Assembly: GCF_003019675.1 (NCBI RefSeq)
Contig: NZ_CP028105.1
Coordinates: 3,240,282 to 3,304,281, forward strand
Reading direction: 5' to 3'
DNA from: Fusobacterium ulcerans
GTDB taxonomy: Bacteria > Fusobacteriota > Fusobacteriia > Fusobacteriales > Fusobacteriaceae
DNA length: 64,000 nt
Below, piece by piece: positions 57,246-64,000 of the stretch. Both the position numbers and the translations under genes were made by a program. Every line of letters begins with the position of its first letter. Within the stretch, counting starts at the first letter, position 1. Under the pieces are notes generated by a model. That model was not told where the DNA came from. It saw only the letters and a program-made list of their open reading frames with translations, and made no database searches.

Positions 57246-59192
57246 CTATGCTTCCAAAATTTTTCTTTCCTCTTCAGTCATTCTTTTCATTCCTTCTTCA
57301 TAAAGTTTTTCAGGATCATGACCAAGCATTATTGCCATAAGATTCATAACAGCTATCTCTACCATTGCAGCTGCATTTCTTCCAGAAGATATATATAATA
57401 TTACTTTAGGTATTTTATTTCCTAATATTTCTGATGAAGTACTCTGATAATCTACTGATGTAAGATAATTATCTCTTTCCTGTTCTTTTAATTCTATTAT
57501 AATATCTAATTTTTTATTTATTCTTACAGCTCCCAATCCATACAGAGTTTTTATATCAATTATTCCCAATCCTCTTATCTCCATAAAATATGGAAGTTTA
57601 GCAGCTTTACCAATTATATCTCCACTTACATCTTTTACAAATTTTACCATATCATCTGCTATCAGTCTATGTCCTCTATGAATAAGTTCAAGTGCAGTCT
57701 CACTTTTTCCTATTCCACTTTTCCCTACAAGAAGCACTCCAAATCCATATAACTCTAAGAATACACCATGCAGTGACAAATTAGGAGTAAAATATGTTTC
57801 TAAAAATCCATTGAAGTTTGCTATCAGCTGTGAAGATTTTTTATATGGACTTCTGCAAAGTATAAGGTCTTTTTCTTTTATTAAGTCAAAGAAATATTGC
57901 GGCATCTCTGCATCAGATGTAAGTACAATTATTGGAAAATGAAATTCTAAATATCTCTTTAAATTCTCTATCCTCTTCTCCTCAGATAAACTTTCCAAAT
58001 ACTTGAATTCTACCTTTGAAAAAAGTTGAACTCCTGTATAACCTTCATCTTCATACATATCAACATACCCTGATAATGCTAGAGATGGTCTGTGTATTCC
58101 AGTAGTTTTTACATATGTACTGTCTAATTTATCTTCTCCATGTAAAACTTTTAAGTTAAATTCATTTTTTAATTTTCTAACTGGAAGCAGTTTATCGTTA
58201 TTCATATCACTATCTCCTTGTTTTACCCTATTTGCAGCTATTATTTTTTTAGATTCCTGCATGAAATATTCTGCTGAATTTACTCCCATCATTTTCAATC
58301 TATAATTTAAAGCTGCTGTTTCTAAAATTATTGCAAGATTTCTTCCTTTTCTTACAGGAACTGTAACTTTTGGAATTTTTTCTCCTAAAAACTCTTCATA
58401 TACCTCATCCAGCCCAAGTCTGTCATAGAATTTTTTTTCATCCCATTCTTCAAGTACTACAAGCATATCTATTCTTTTCATTTTTCTTGTTGCTTTGATT
58501 CCAAATTGAGTAGTTACATCTATTTTACTTCCATCTCTATTATTTACTATAAAGAAATGGCTGTCCATTATAGTTTTATCAAAACGATTATATCCTTCCA
58601 GGTCATTCTCTGCCATTCTTTTTATAATAAGATTATTGTCAGTTATAAGTTTATGTCCTCTTTCCAGCAGTTCTATAGTTACTCCTAATTTTGCATCTTC
58701 ATATCCTGTAAGCATTACTCCTACTCCAAGTATTTCAAGAAGCATATATCCATTAATCATCTTTTCTTCTGCCAATTCTTTAGATAAGAAAAATTTCATT
58801 TCTCTTATAGTTTTAGATGTTCTCATAGGACTTTTAAGAATAGTTTTATTATTCTTTTTTGCAGCCTCTACCATTTCTTTAGTAACTTTAGTTTCTCCTG
58901 TTATAATAAGTGCTGGAAAATTATAAGTGAAATATTTATTCCACATTTCAGATTTTTTTTCTGAAGATAACTTGTCCACATATATAGCTTCTTTTTTACC
59001 AAATATATGAAGATACTTATTTAATTCATCTCCATCTTCATCAAAAAATCCTATTAATTCATACCCTATCTGATATAAGCTTGGTGTATTTATTTCAAAG
59101 TCAAGATCACCTTCATTTACCAGTTCCATATTAAAATGTTCCATTATATCTCTTACAATAATACTTTCTTTATATTTTCTAACTCTATTCAA
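57246..59192 (-). CDS. hprK: Tandem HPr kinase/phosphorylase with an inactive-looking first half
   Basis: 648 residues, twice the normal HprK. The second half (about 330-648) is a standard HprK: 'LHGVFLELYGFGVLLVGKSGIGKSE' (His 475 and P-loop 490-497), HRLIADD, 'MEIRGLGIIDI'. The first half (1-325) keeps the fold pattern ('ILGVGVMLTGYEDAKLG', 'RGHKLITDN'), but the P-loop is TGYEDAKLG (162-170), the catalytic His position reads Asn (ING, 146-148) and the signature loop is lost. HprK phosphorylates Ser46 of HPr; the first half may regulate. The TTG start has SD AAGGGGGAA. It overlaps the next small gene by 8 bases. Confidence 0.88.
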   Translation of the reverse strand: MNRVRKYKESIIVRDIMEHFNMELVNEGDLDFEINTPSLYQIGYELIGFFDEDGDELNKYLHIFGKKEAIYVDKLSSEKKSEMWNKYFTYNFPALIITGETKVTKEMVEAAKKNNKTILKSPMRTSKTIREMKFFLSKELAEEKMINGYMLLEILGVGVMLTGYEDAKLGVTIELLERGHKLITDNNLIIKRMAENDLEGYNRFDKTIMDSHFFIVNNRDGSKIDVTTQFGIKATRKMKRIDMLVVLEEWDEKKFYDRLGLDEVYEEFLGEKIPKVTVPVRKGRNLAIILETAALNYRLKMMGVNSAEYFMQESKKIIAANRVKQGDSDMNNDKLLPVRKLKNEFNLKVLHGEDKLDSTYVKTTGIHRPSLALSGYVDMYEDEGYTGVQLFSKVEFKYLESLSEEKRIENLKRYLEFHFPIIVLTSDAEMPQYFFDLIKEKDLILCRSPYKKSSQLIANFNGFLETYFTPNLSLHGVFLELYGFGVLLVGKSGIGKSETALELIHRGHRLIADDMVKFVKDVSGDIIGKAAKLPYFMEIRGLGIIDIKTLYGLGAVRINKKLDIIIELKEQERDNYLTSVDYQSTSSEILGNKIPKVILYISSGRNAAAMVEIAVMNLMAIMLGHDPEKLYEEGMKRMTEEERKILEA

Positions 59193-59466
59193 AGACTATT
59201 CCCCCTTGAAATTCTTCTGGTATTTCATTTTCAGGTACAGTTTTTTTTAGTTTGTCAAAATCTTTTTGATAATCTTTATCTAAATAGAAATTATCTTTTC
59301 TCAATAAAAAAGAATCTCTTACTTCCTTATTGATAATTTTCTGACTATATTCAATATTTTTCTTACTTCTCTTATATTCCTCATACATCTTGTGCTCATA
59401 AAATATAAAAGCTCCTAACAATGAAACCTTTATTAAAATTCCTAAAGTACTTCTTTTTCTACTCAT
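59185..59466 (-). CDS. Small membrane-anchored protein between folC and hprK
   Basis: 93 residues: a basic N-terminus, one hydrophobic helix (about residues 9-24, 'GILIKVSLLGAFIFYEH') and a charged coiled-coil-like tail ('EEYKRSKKNIEYSQKIINKE'). The topology is like that of a bitopic division or septum-associated protein, but no family can be named. It overlaps folC and hprK by 8 bases each, so all three are translationally linked. The function is unknown. Confidence 0.6.
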   Translation of the reverse strand: MSRKRSTLGILIKVSLLGAFIFYEHKMYEEYKRSKKNIEYSQKIINKEVRDSFLLRKDNFYLDKDYQKDFDKLKKTVPENEIPEEFQGGIVFE

Positions 59467-60694
59467 TTATTTCCTCTTTAAATTTACTTAAAAGATAAAA
59501 TGATCCACATATAAGAATTATTTTTTTATTCATAGCTAAAGCATTTTTATAAGCTTTCATCAAATCATTTTCTACACTGCATCCTTTTGTATCTGAAAGC
59601 TGATTATATATTTCATCTCCAGAAGTTCCTCTTGGATTCTCAGCAAGAGATGTTAATATCAAAGTAGAAGAAACACTTTTTAATATTTCCAGCATACTTT
59701 TTACATCTTTATCTTTCAATATAGATACTATAGCTGCTACCTCTTCTGGTTTATATCCTTTTTCAACCACTTTTTTCAGCTCCATCATTCCATCAGGATT
59801 ATGAGCTCCATCTAATACTACAAGAGGATTAGTGCTGTATCTCTCAAATCTGCACTGCCATATTACTTTTTTACTGGCTTCTTTTATTATTTCTTTAGCT
59901 ATTCCTAATTCCAACGCTGCTTCATAGGCACAAAGAAAATTTTTAAATTGATAATCTCCAAATAGAGAAAATTCAAAAATATCTTCATCTATTTTTATCT
60001 CTGTTATAAATCTTTCAAAGTCAAGTTTCTCTTCAGCATTTTTATATTTTTCTAAAACATTAATCACTTCTACTTTTTCTTCATTTATAGCTTTCAAAAA
60101 TTCACTATCGCTGTCTGCCACTATTACTTTAGGACACTCTTTTATTATTCCTGCTTTTTCTCTGGCAATTTTATAGATAGTATCTCCTAAATATTCTGTA
60201 TGGTCTAAAGTTACATTAGTTATTATACATAGCTCTGCTTTTGTAATATTAGTAGCGTCAAATCTTCCTCCCATACCAGTTTCAAGCACTACATAATCTA
60301 CTTTTTTATCTTGAAAATATTTGAACATCATAGCAGTTGTCACTTCAAAAAATGTAGGTTTCACTCCTGCATTTTCTACAGCTTTCTTCACTTCTTCATA
60401 ATAATGTGCTATATCTTCATCAGATATATCTTCTCTGTCTGCTCTTATTCTTTCATTAAATTTCAATATATGTGGAGAAGTATATTTTCCTACACTATAA
60501 CCTGCTTCAAGCAGTATAGTTTCTAAAGTTGTAGCTGTTGACCCTTTTCCATTAGTTCCTGCTATATGAATTATTTTATAAGAATCCTGTGGATTTCCTA
60601 ATTCTTCACATATTTTTTTTATATTTTCCAAGCCTAATTTTATTCCATGCATTGAGTATGAATAGAGTTCATCTAATAATTCATTTATATCCAT
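59459..60694 (-). CDS. folC: Folylpolyglutamate / dihydrofolate synthase
   Basis: 411 residues from the ATG at 60694, spaced 8 bases from SD GGAG; the ATG at 60700 abuts the SD. 'IIHIAGTNGKGSTATTLETIL' is the P-loop, 'GKYTSPHILKFNERIRADREDISDED' the folate site, 'ETGMGGRFDATNI' and 'VLDGAHNPDGMMELKKVV' the further Mur-ligase-like motifs. The enzyme adds glutamate to folates. It lies 16 bases after mtnN and overlaps the small membrane protein gene. Confidence 0.94.
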   Translation of the reverse strand: MDINELLDELYSYSMHGIKLGLENIKKICEELGNPQDSYKIIHIAGTNGKGSTATTLETILLEAGYSVGKYTSPHILKFNERIRADREDISDEDIAHYYEEVKKAVENAGVKPTFFEVTTAMMFKYFQDKKVDYVVLETGMGGRFDATNITKAELCIITNVTLDHTEYLGDTIYKIAREKAGIIKECPKVIVADSDSEFLKAINEEKVEVINVLEKYKNAEEKLDFERFITEIKIDEDIFEFSLFGDYQFKNFLCAYEAALELGIAKEIIKEASKKVIWQCRFERYSTNPLVVLDGAHNPDGMMELKKVVEKGYKPEEVAAIVSILKDKDVKSMLEILKSVSSTLILTSLAENPRGTSGDEIYNQLSDTKGCSVENDLMKAYKNALAMNKKIILICGSFYLLSKFKEEINE

Positions 60695-60716
60695 TTTCAT
60701 CTCTCCAATAACTTCA

Positions 60717-61412
60717 TTAAAGTCTATTCAAAATACCTTCTATTATAGTTTTTGAATTTTTAGCTGCCAATTTTACAAATTCAGGGAAATCAACTTTTGC
60801 ATCATGGTTAGCTTTGTCCGATATTGCTCTTATGATAAGAAAAGGCATATTGAAAACATGACATACATGAGCCACTGCTGCTCCTTCCATCTCTGTACAA
60901 TCAGCTTTAAATGTATCTCTTAACCATTTAATTCTTTCTACTGATGCAACAAATTCGTCTCCGCTTACTATACGTCCTACACACACTTTAGATTTTCCAA
61001 ATTCTTTTTCTGCTACATCACAAGCTATATCGATTAACTGCTGATCTGCTTTGAATATATAAGTATCCATTCTTGGTATTTGTCCAAGTTCATATCCAAA
61101 AGCTGTACTGTCAAAGTCATGCTCTATGAGATCATTCCCTATAACTATATCTCCTATGTTAATATCTGGATTTACTCCTCCTGCTACTCCTGTAAAAAGT
61201 ACTTTGTCCACTTTGAAATGATTTATCATAAGTGTAGCACAAATAGCTGCATTTACTTTTCCTATTCCACCTTCAACTAATATTACATCTTTTCCTAAAA
61301 GTTTTCCATCAAAAAATTCAAGATTCCCCATATTTTCAGATTTTATGTCACTCATTACTGCTTTTAACTCTACTACTTCCTCATTCATTGCACCAATTAT
61401 ACCTATTTTCAT
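60717..61412 (-). CDS. mtnN: 5'-methylthioadenosine/S-adenosylhomocysteine nucleosidase
   Basis: 231 residues, normal length. 'MKIGIIGAMNEEVVELKAVM' start, 'VLVEGGIGKVNAA'-type strand, 'LFTGVAGGVNPDINIGDIVI' and the active-site 'CTEMEGAAVAHVCHVF' (catalytic Glu) with 'IIRAISDKAN'. It recycles MTA and SAH. It is the first gene of the 6.4-kb operon running through folC, hprK, nrnA, the CsgG-like gene and sepF. SD GAGGTGAAG precedes the ATG. Confidence 0.95.
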   Translation of the reverse strand: MKIGIIGAMNEEVVELKAVMSDIKSENMGNLEFFDGKLLGKDVILVEGGIGKVNAAICATLMINHFKVDKVLFTGVAGGVNPDINIGDIVIGNDLIEHDFDSTAFGYELGQIPRMDTYIFKADQQLIDIACDVAEKEFGKSKVCVGRIVSGDEFVASVERIKWLRDTFKADCTEMEGAAVAHVCHVFNMPFLIIRAISDKANHDAKVDFPEFVKLAAKNSKTIIEGILNRL

Positions 61413-61567
61413 TACTTCACCTCTATGATTTTAATTATTTTTTTATTTCTATTTTCTCTAAAATTATAACATATGAACTTATTCTAAGCAATTATAATAC
61501 CAAATTTTGATTTTTTGTGTTATAATGTTTCTGCTAAAAGAACAATTTTTATATAGGAGATAACTTT

Positions 61568-62452
61568 ATGATATATAGAATACAATATTGGATAATCATG
61601 TTTTTTAGATTTATTCTTCTTCTTTTCCCTGAAAATGCCAGATTTAAATTTGCAGAATTTTTAGGTTGGTTGGGATACCATGTAGTAAAAAAAAGAAGAG
61701 AAATCGCTCTTGCTAATCTTAAACTTGCTTTTCCAGAAAAAACTGAAAAAGAGAGAGAGAGAATTGCTCTTGAATCTTTTAAAATAATGCTGAAAGCTTT
61801 CTTATGTACTTTATGGTTTGGAAAATATCTTCATGATCCTGGCAGAGTAATTATAGAAAATGTAGAAATTCTGCACAAAGCTGCTGCTGAAAATAAAGGT
61901 GTTGTAGTTTCAACACTCCATCTTGGTAATATGGAAGCTACTGTAAAAGCTGGAGAGGGATATGATATTACTACTGTTGCTAAAAAACAGAGAAATCCAT
62001 ATCTTGATAAATTTATAACTGAAAGCAGAAAAAATGATCTGAATCTTACAATTCTAAAAAAGAGCAAAAGAACAAGCAGAGAACTTATAGAAAGACTTAA
62101 TAATAAAGGAATTATCGCTTTATTTAGCGACCATAGAGATAAAGGAGCTACTGTTACTTTCTTTGGTGAAACCACTAAAGCACCTACTGGAGCAGTTTCT
62201 CTTGCACTGAAATATGATATTCCATTTGTCTGGGGATACAATGTTATGCATGAAGATAATTCTTCTACAGTAAAAGTTGTAGAGCAGGTAGAGTTTATTA
62301 AAACAGATAATTTTAAAGAAGATGTACAGGTAAATACACAGCTTCTCATAAGTAAAATGGAAGAAGTAATAAGAGAATATCCAGAACAATGGATGTGGTT
62401 CCATGATAGATGGAATTTATACAGCAAACTTCATAAAAAAAAGAAAAAATAA
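61568..62452 (+). CDS. LpxL/HtrB-family lysophospholipid/lipid A acyltransferase
   Basis: 294 residues. An N-terminal membrane helix (residues 8-20) is followed by 'KRREIALANLKLAFPEKTEKERERIALESFKIM' and the acyltransferase motif 'GVVVSTLHLGNMEATVKAG' (HxxxxE-type, H...E). 'LIERLNNKGIIALFSDHRDKGATVTFFGETTKAPTGAVSLALKYDIPFVW' is the usual second part, and the C-terminus 'EYPEQWMWFHDRW' is a family mark. It adds a secondary acyl chain to lipid A, in keeping with an outer membrane. SD TAGGAGATAAC precedes the ATG. Confidence 0.9.
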   Translation: MIYRIQYWIIMFFRFILLLFPENARFKFAEFLGWLGYHVVKKRREIALANLKLAFPEKTEKERERIALESFKIMLKAFLCTLWFGKYLHDPGRVIIENVEILHKAAAENKGVVVSTLHLGNMEATVKAGEGYDITTVAKKQRNPYLDKFITESRKNDLNLTILKKSKRTSRELIERLNNKGIIALFSDHRDKGATVTFFGETTKAPTGAVSLALKYDIPFVWGYNVMHEDNSSTVKVVEQVEFIKTDNFKEDVQVNTQLLISKMEEVIREYPEQWMWFHDRWNLYSKLHKKKKK

Positions 62453-62458
62453 AAACTA

Positions 62459-62590
62459 TAAAAAATACAGGTGACCTGCAAGGAGTGCAACAATTTTAAT
62501 GTTGTAACTCAGTAATTACAGAAGTTAGAATTACTACTTCTTAAGATTACTGGAAATTTAATTCCGCTTTTTAGTCACCTGTATTTTTTA
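62459..62590. repeat. Two-hairpin structured repeat, copy B, closed by a 15-bp stem
   Basis: The outer arms at 62461-62475 and 62574-62588 are perfect complements (AAAAATACAGGTGAC). Inside are AAGGA, a CAACA/TGTTG hairpin (62488-62504), CAGTAAT pairing with ATTACTG (62510-62516 with 62546-62552) with an inner GAAGT/ACTTC stem, and GGAAA. It matches copy A near 30.0 kb in order and anchors. It lies between convergent stop codons (62452 and 62602), with T-runs on both sides, and so also works as a terminator. Confidence 0.6.
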
Positions 62591-62601
62591 TTTGCTAAAT
62601 T

Positions 62602-63813
62602 CTAAAAATTATATATATAGTCCATAATTATATTTCCAGCTATATCTAAGTCTTTTTCTCTGACATCCTCCACTGCATTATGGCTTATTCCATCTACACA
62701 TCTTACAAAAAGCATTCCCATTTCAGCAATATTTGCCATCTCCTGAGCATCATGCCCTGCACCGCTTGGAAGTTTAAAAACAGGAATATTCTGTCTTATA
62801 AAACTTTTCTCCAAAGCTTCCATCACTGATGGACTGCAAGCTGTTTCCATTATTTTATTTGTCATTTCAATAGAGTATGACATTCCTCTTCTTTCAACTG
62901 TTTCTTTTATAATATTTTCTATTTTTTCCATAGTATCTACTAAAATAGTGTTTTTCATAGCTCTTATATCAATAGTAAATTCTGCTTCTCCTGGTATTAC
63001 ATTTACTGCTCCTGGGAGAACAGATACTTTCCCAAATGTTAACACCATCTCTCCAAGCTCTTCTGCAAGTTTTGTACTTTTATATATTATTTCAGCCATT
63101 GCAGTTCCAGCATCTTTTCTCATTTTCATGGGTATAGTACCAGAATGTCCTGCCTGTCCCTTTATATTTACAAGATATCTGTTGCATGATTGAATAGCAG
63201 TTACTATCCCTACTACAAGATTTTCAAATTCAAGTACTGGCCCCTGCTCTATATGAATCTCTAAAAAAGTGTCTATCTCTTCTTTTTTCATTTTACATTC
63301 ATCCATTTTTTCAGGATCAAAACCACATTCCTTCATAGCATCTCTAAGTTTTTTACCTCTGTATTCCAATTCTAAAAGATATTCTTTAAAAGTCCCAGCC
63401 ACTGCTTTACTTGTTAAACAGGCTGCTCCATATGTAGTTCCTTCTTCATATGCAAATGATATTATTTTTACATTACAGTTTAATTCTCCATGTTCTTTAA
63501 GAAGATTTTTTATACATACTATTGGAAGTATTACCCCTAATATTCCATCAAATTTTCCACCATCTTCTACACTATCCTGATGTGATCCCAACACAAGAGT
63601 TTTTGCCTTTGGATTTTGGCTTTTATATTCTCCAATAAGATTTCCTACTCCATCTATTTTAGTTGCAAGCCCTGCTTCTTTCATCCAACCTTCTATAATA
63701 TCTCTAGCCTCTAAATATTCTTTTGTTAAATACAATCTTGTTACCCCTTTAGAAGGCTCACTTATCTTGCTCAATTCATTTAATTTATCCAGTATTTCTT
63801 TTCCTGTATTCAA
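62602..63813 (-). CDS. M20-family Zn amidohydrolase (N-carbamoyl-amino acid hydrolase / allantoate amidohydrolase type)
   Basis: About 403 residues from TTG 63813, placed by SD AAAGGGGGAG; the longer frame to 63873 runs through the lepA terminator. 'LVLGSHQDSVEDGGKFDGILGV' (metal His and Asp), 'SFAYEEGTTYGAACL' (Glu pair), 'FLEIHIEQGPVLE' and 'LPSGAGHDAQEMANI' (His) match the HyuC/allantoate amidohydrolase branch; 'SCNRYLVNIKGQAGHSGTIPM' is the lid domain. The enzyme frees an amino acid from an N-carbamoyl or ureido compound. The exact substrate is unknown. Confidence 0.85.
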   Translation of the reverse strand: MNTGKEILDKLNELSKISEPSKGVTRLYLTKEYLEARDIIEGWMKEAGLATKIDGVGNLIGEYKSQNPKAKTLVLGSHQDSVEDGGKFDGILGVILPIVCIKNLLKEHGELNCNVKIISFAYEEGTTYGAACLTSKAVAGTFKEYLLELEYRGKKLRDAMKECGFDPEKMDECKMKKEEIDTFLEIHIEQGPVLEFENLVVGIVTAIQSCNRYLVNIKGQAGHSGTIPMKMRKDAGTAMAEIIYKSTKLAEELGEMVLTFGKVSVLPGAVNVIPGEAEFTIDIRAMKNTILVDTMEKIENIIKETVERRGMSYSIEMTNKIMETACSPSVMEALEKSFIRQNIPVFKLPSGAGHDAQEMANIAEMGMLFVRCVDGISHNAVEDVREKDLDIAGNIIMDYIYNF

Positions 63814-63834
63814 AGTATTCTCCCCCTTTATTTC

Positions 63835-63867
63835 AAAAAAGAGCCCAGCTGATGCCAGACTCTTTTT
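63835..63867 (-). terminator. Terminator of lepA
   Basis: AAAAAGAG.. pairs with ..CTCTTTTT around a GC-rich centre (63836-63867); T-run on the minus strand. Confidence 0.8.
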
Positions 63868-63877
63868 ATTCAATTAA

Positions 63878-64000
63878 TTAATCATTTAATTTAAGAACTG
63901 AAACGAATGCTTCCTGAGGAATTTCAACATTTCCTATACTCTTCATTCTTTTCTTTCCTTCTTTTTGCTTTTCAAGAAGTTTTTTCTTTCTTGTGATATC
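63878..64000 (-). CDS. lepA: Elongation factor 4 (LepA), C-terminal end only
   Basis: The last 40 codons, open at the right edge and ending in TAA at 63880-63878. The translation starts [20 protein letters not shown] and continues [20 protein letters not shown], the highly conserved LepA C-terminus, an RNA-binding tail that reaches the peptidyl-transferase centre during back-translocation. Most of the gene lies beyond the window. Confidence 0.93.
   Translation of the reverse strand, partial: DITRKKKLLEKQKEGKKRMKSIGNVEIPQEAFVSVLKLND

Noticed and set aside
62461-62588. Third invertible segment, because of the perfect 15-bp inverted arms
   Set aside because: It lies between convergent stop codons with T-runs on both sides and holds no promoter, so a terminator or RNA repeat explains it better.

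Overview
The base composition (very AT-rich), the FadA-type adhesins, the large autotransporter, the outer-membrane lipid A acyltransferase and the style of the rRNA operon together suggest a Fusobacterium chromosome, probably one of the large-genome gut species (varium/ulcerans/mortiferum group). The genus is inferred from gene content and protein style; no database search was run.

Layout. 1-2.0 kb: 5' part of an autotransporter gene (minus strand, runs off the left edge) preceded by a perfect sigma70-type promoter lying between 18-bp inverted repeats and pointing away from the gene, which looks like an invertible promoter caught in the OFF state. 2.1-4.1 kb: phage-type replication module (HTH protein, DnaC-like loader, replication protein). 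4.7-9.1 kb: regulator with a divergent AbrB-family transporter, DMT exporter, PqqB-like hydrolase. 9.2-11.4 kb: possible small RNA, then a two-gene ATPase/Toprim-like module resembling PARIS-type phage defence. 11.5-18 kb: HAD phosphatase, ThrB-like kinase, tRNA-Glu, a DUF969-DUF979-pcp operon, a MORN-repeat protein and an unknown protein. 18.1-30.5 kb: a 13-gene anaerobic cobalamin operon (cbiP-B-cobD-A-C-D-E-T-L-F-G-H-J) behind an adenosylcobalamin riboswitch and a consensus promoter. 30.5-37.9 kb: UvrD-like helicase, oxidoreductase, orphan ABC permease, holA, HdeD-like protein, two HU proteins.

38-42 kb is the most interesting part. Five small secreted-protein genes (three lipoproteins, two FadA-family adhesins) form a minus-strand operon whose promoter lies inside a ~785-bp segment bounded by inverted recombination-site-like sequences. 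The same segment carries a small tyrosine recombinase with a complete catalytic set. This predicts phase-variable adhesin expression, in the ON orientation here. With the 1.8-2.0 kb element, the window holds two candidate phase switches in opposite states.

42.5-50 kb: preQ1 riboswitch controlling a radical-SAM protein and a YhhQ queuosine-precursor transporter (probable queuine salvage), RNase M5, an esterase, asnS, a DUF896 protein and an FtsW/RodA-type flippase or polymerase. 49.7-54.8 kb: complete rRNA operon (16S, tRNA-Ile, tRNA-Ala, 23S, 5S; minus strand). 54.9-61.4 kb: one long operon mtnN-folC-small membrane protein-double HprK-DHH phosphoesterase-CsgG-like lipoprotein-sepF. The HprK is a tandem fusion whose first half has lost the P-loop and catalytic His. 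61.5-64 kb: lipid A-type acyltransferase, an M20 amidohydrolase and the 3' end of lepA. A two-hairpin repeat occurs at about 30.0 kb and 62.5 kb.
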